Below, piece by piece: positions 11,850-12,719 of a stretch of 12,719 nucleotides of DNA. How positions within the stretch are numbered: position 1 is the stretch's first letter; every line of letters begins with the position of its first letter. Location of the stretch: contig RGNC01000049.1 of NCBI GenBank assembly GCA_010029175.1, positions 1-12,719 on the forward strand. The letters are read 5' to 3'. The DNA is from Synechococcaceae bacterium WB8_1B_136 (GTDB lineage: Bacteria > Cyanobacteriota > Cyanobacteriia > PCC-6307 > Cyanobiaceae). The notes beneath the pieces are model-generated. The model was given only the letters and a program-made list of their open reading frames with translations. It was not told where the DNA came from and did not search any database. Both the position numbers and the translations under genes were made by a program.

Positions 11850-12719
11850 CTAGGCCAGCAGCGCCATCCCGCGCCGGTGCAGCTCCCGGGCGTAATCGGT
11901 CCAGGTGCCCTGGCCCCAGTAGCGGAAGCAGCTGGTTTCCAGCAGCAGCAGGTGCAGCAGGGCCTGCTGGTAGGCGGGGCTGCTGGTGACGGCCGGATCA
12001 GCTTCCACCAGTGGATCGAAGTGCTGGTGGAAGCTGGCGCTGAGCTGCTGCATCGGCTCGAGCACGTTGCCGTAGCCCTCCACCCAGCTGAGGTTGTTGG
12101 TCCAGGAGGCCCCGCCCATCGAGAAGGAGGAATCGCTGGCCTGGAGGTCGGCGATGGCATCGGCCACGGCGATCTCCGCAGCTGCCGGGCTCAGACCATC
12201 GTCGACCCGCTGCCAGATGCGGTGCTGCTGCACGGCCTGGATCGGCGGCAGCTCGTCGAGGTTCAGGCCGGAGGCCTCGAGCATTTGGAGGTATTCAGTG
12301 CCGTTGATGGCCACCGTGCGCTCCTGGCCAGCCGCGTCGTCGCGCAGGCGTTGGTGGGCCTGGATGAAGGCCTGCGGGAACTCGTTCATCATCACGCCGC
12401 CGTTCTCGCCGTCGGCGATCTGGCTCACCAGGGGCGGGATGCGCCGGCCGGCCAGATCCATGCGCCCCAGCCCCAGGGCCTCGTAGCAGGGCTGCATCTG
12501 CCCCACCAGCTTCGTGTCGGAGCCATGGGTCTTGACCAGGGCGGTGATGCTCACCGTGTCGCCACTGCTGTTGCGGGCCACCAGCCGGTTGGGCAGCAGC
12601 GCCTGCTCGCGGCTGAGGGGCTGGCCGTGGAGCGTTTCCACGCTGTGCTCCTGCACCAGCAGCCAGCGGTAGCCGCACTCCCGCAGGGCGCTCACGAAGG
12701 CGAACAGGGTGTCGGGATG
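11850..12719 (-). CDS. Glycoside hydrolase family 57-like protein, C-terminal part
   Basis: The frame is open to the right edge: eight more codons (HPDTLFAF) precede the first in-window GTG at 12695, so the gene starts outside the window. The visible 289 residues contain GSDTKLVGQMQPCYEALGL, then PPLVSQIADGENGGVMMNEF and SFSMGGASWTNNLSWVEGYG, which I associate with the cyanobacterial proteins annotated as glycosyl hydrolase family 57, a retaining alpha-glucan hydrolase or branching family. The C-terminus is helical (LLHLLLLETSCFRYWGQGTW). The catalytic nucleophile region cannot be judged because the N-terminal barrel is missing. It converges on the GT2 gene with a 21-bp gap and no recognisable terminator. 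Specificity unknown. Confidence 0.75.
   Translation of the reverse strand, partial: HPDTLFAFVSALRECGYRWLLVQEHSVETLHGQPLSREQALLPNRLVARNSSGDTVSITALVKTHGSDTKLVGQMQPCYEALGLGRMDLAGRRIPPLVSQIADGENGGVMMNEFPQAFIQAHQRLRDDAAGQERTVAINGTEYLQMLEASGLNLDELPPIQAVQQHRIWQRVDDGLSPAAAEIAVADAIADLQASDSSFSMGGASWTNNLSWVEGYGNVLEPMQQLSASFHQHFDPLVEADPAVTSSPAYQQALLHLLLLETSCFRYWGQGTWTDYARELHRRGMALLA

Noticed and set aside
10664..11989. 441-codon plus-strand open frame
   Set aside because: It overlaps the glycosyltransferase in another frame and reads through into the convergent gene; the translation is Gly/Ala/Arg-rich without domains.
1..12719. Mobile element, phage, tRNA, rRNA or CRISPR content
   Set aside because: No transposase, integrase, long terminal repeats, tRNA-like cloverleaf with CCA end, or regularly spaced repeats were found on reading both strands by eye.

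Overview
The window looks like chromosomal DNA from a GC-rich picocyanobacterium of the Cyanobium / Synechococcus type. The clues are a Ycf49-like DUF2499 protein, a glycine-rich cyanobacterial RRM protein (Rbp), a CsaB pyruvyl transferase, a cyanobacterial GH57-like protein and several short proteins of a kind common in this clade. Genes are closely packed on both strands. No tRNA, rRNA, CRISPR array, insertion sequence or phage gene was seen. The lineage is inferred from protein character, not from a marker gene.

Region 1 (1-2245), minus strand: a sugar-kinase-like phosphotransferase, a DOMON-like protein 2 bp downstream of it, and, after a 194-bp spacer with hairpins and a 15-bp tandem duplication, the start of a DUF2499 gene that leaves the window. 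Region 2 (2246-3650): rbp with a long leader and a clear intrinsic terminator; a convergent 77-aa conserved small protein; then on the plus strand a 54-codon Nif11-like peptide overlapping by 1 base a 39-codon single-membrane-span peptide, and a small 52-80 aa ORF.

Region 3 (3650-5931): a minimal J-domain protein downstream of a lytic transglycosylase lipoprotein (minus strand), divergent from a glutathione S-transferase-like gene. Region 4 (5932-7625): an exported YpfJ-type zinc metallopeptidase (minus) divergent from two short conserved-looking plus-strand genes.

Region 5 (7626-11828): a minus-strand pair (PAPS-type sulfotransferase followed by a LysR-like HTH protein) facing away from a plus-strand pair (CsaB polysaccharide pyruvyl transferase followed by a membrane GT2 glycosyltransferase). 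Together with the lytic transglycosylase and the exported protease, the contents lean toward cell-envelope and surface-glycan work. Region 6 (11850-12719): the C-terminal part of a GH57-like protein, entering from the right edge.

The most noteworthy points are the sulfotransferase whose conserved N-terminus continues upstream with no ATG, GTG or TTG to start it, and the coupled Nif11-like / mini-membrane-protein pair, which has no recognisable core peptide and no modification enzyme nearby.
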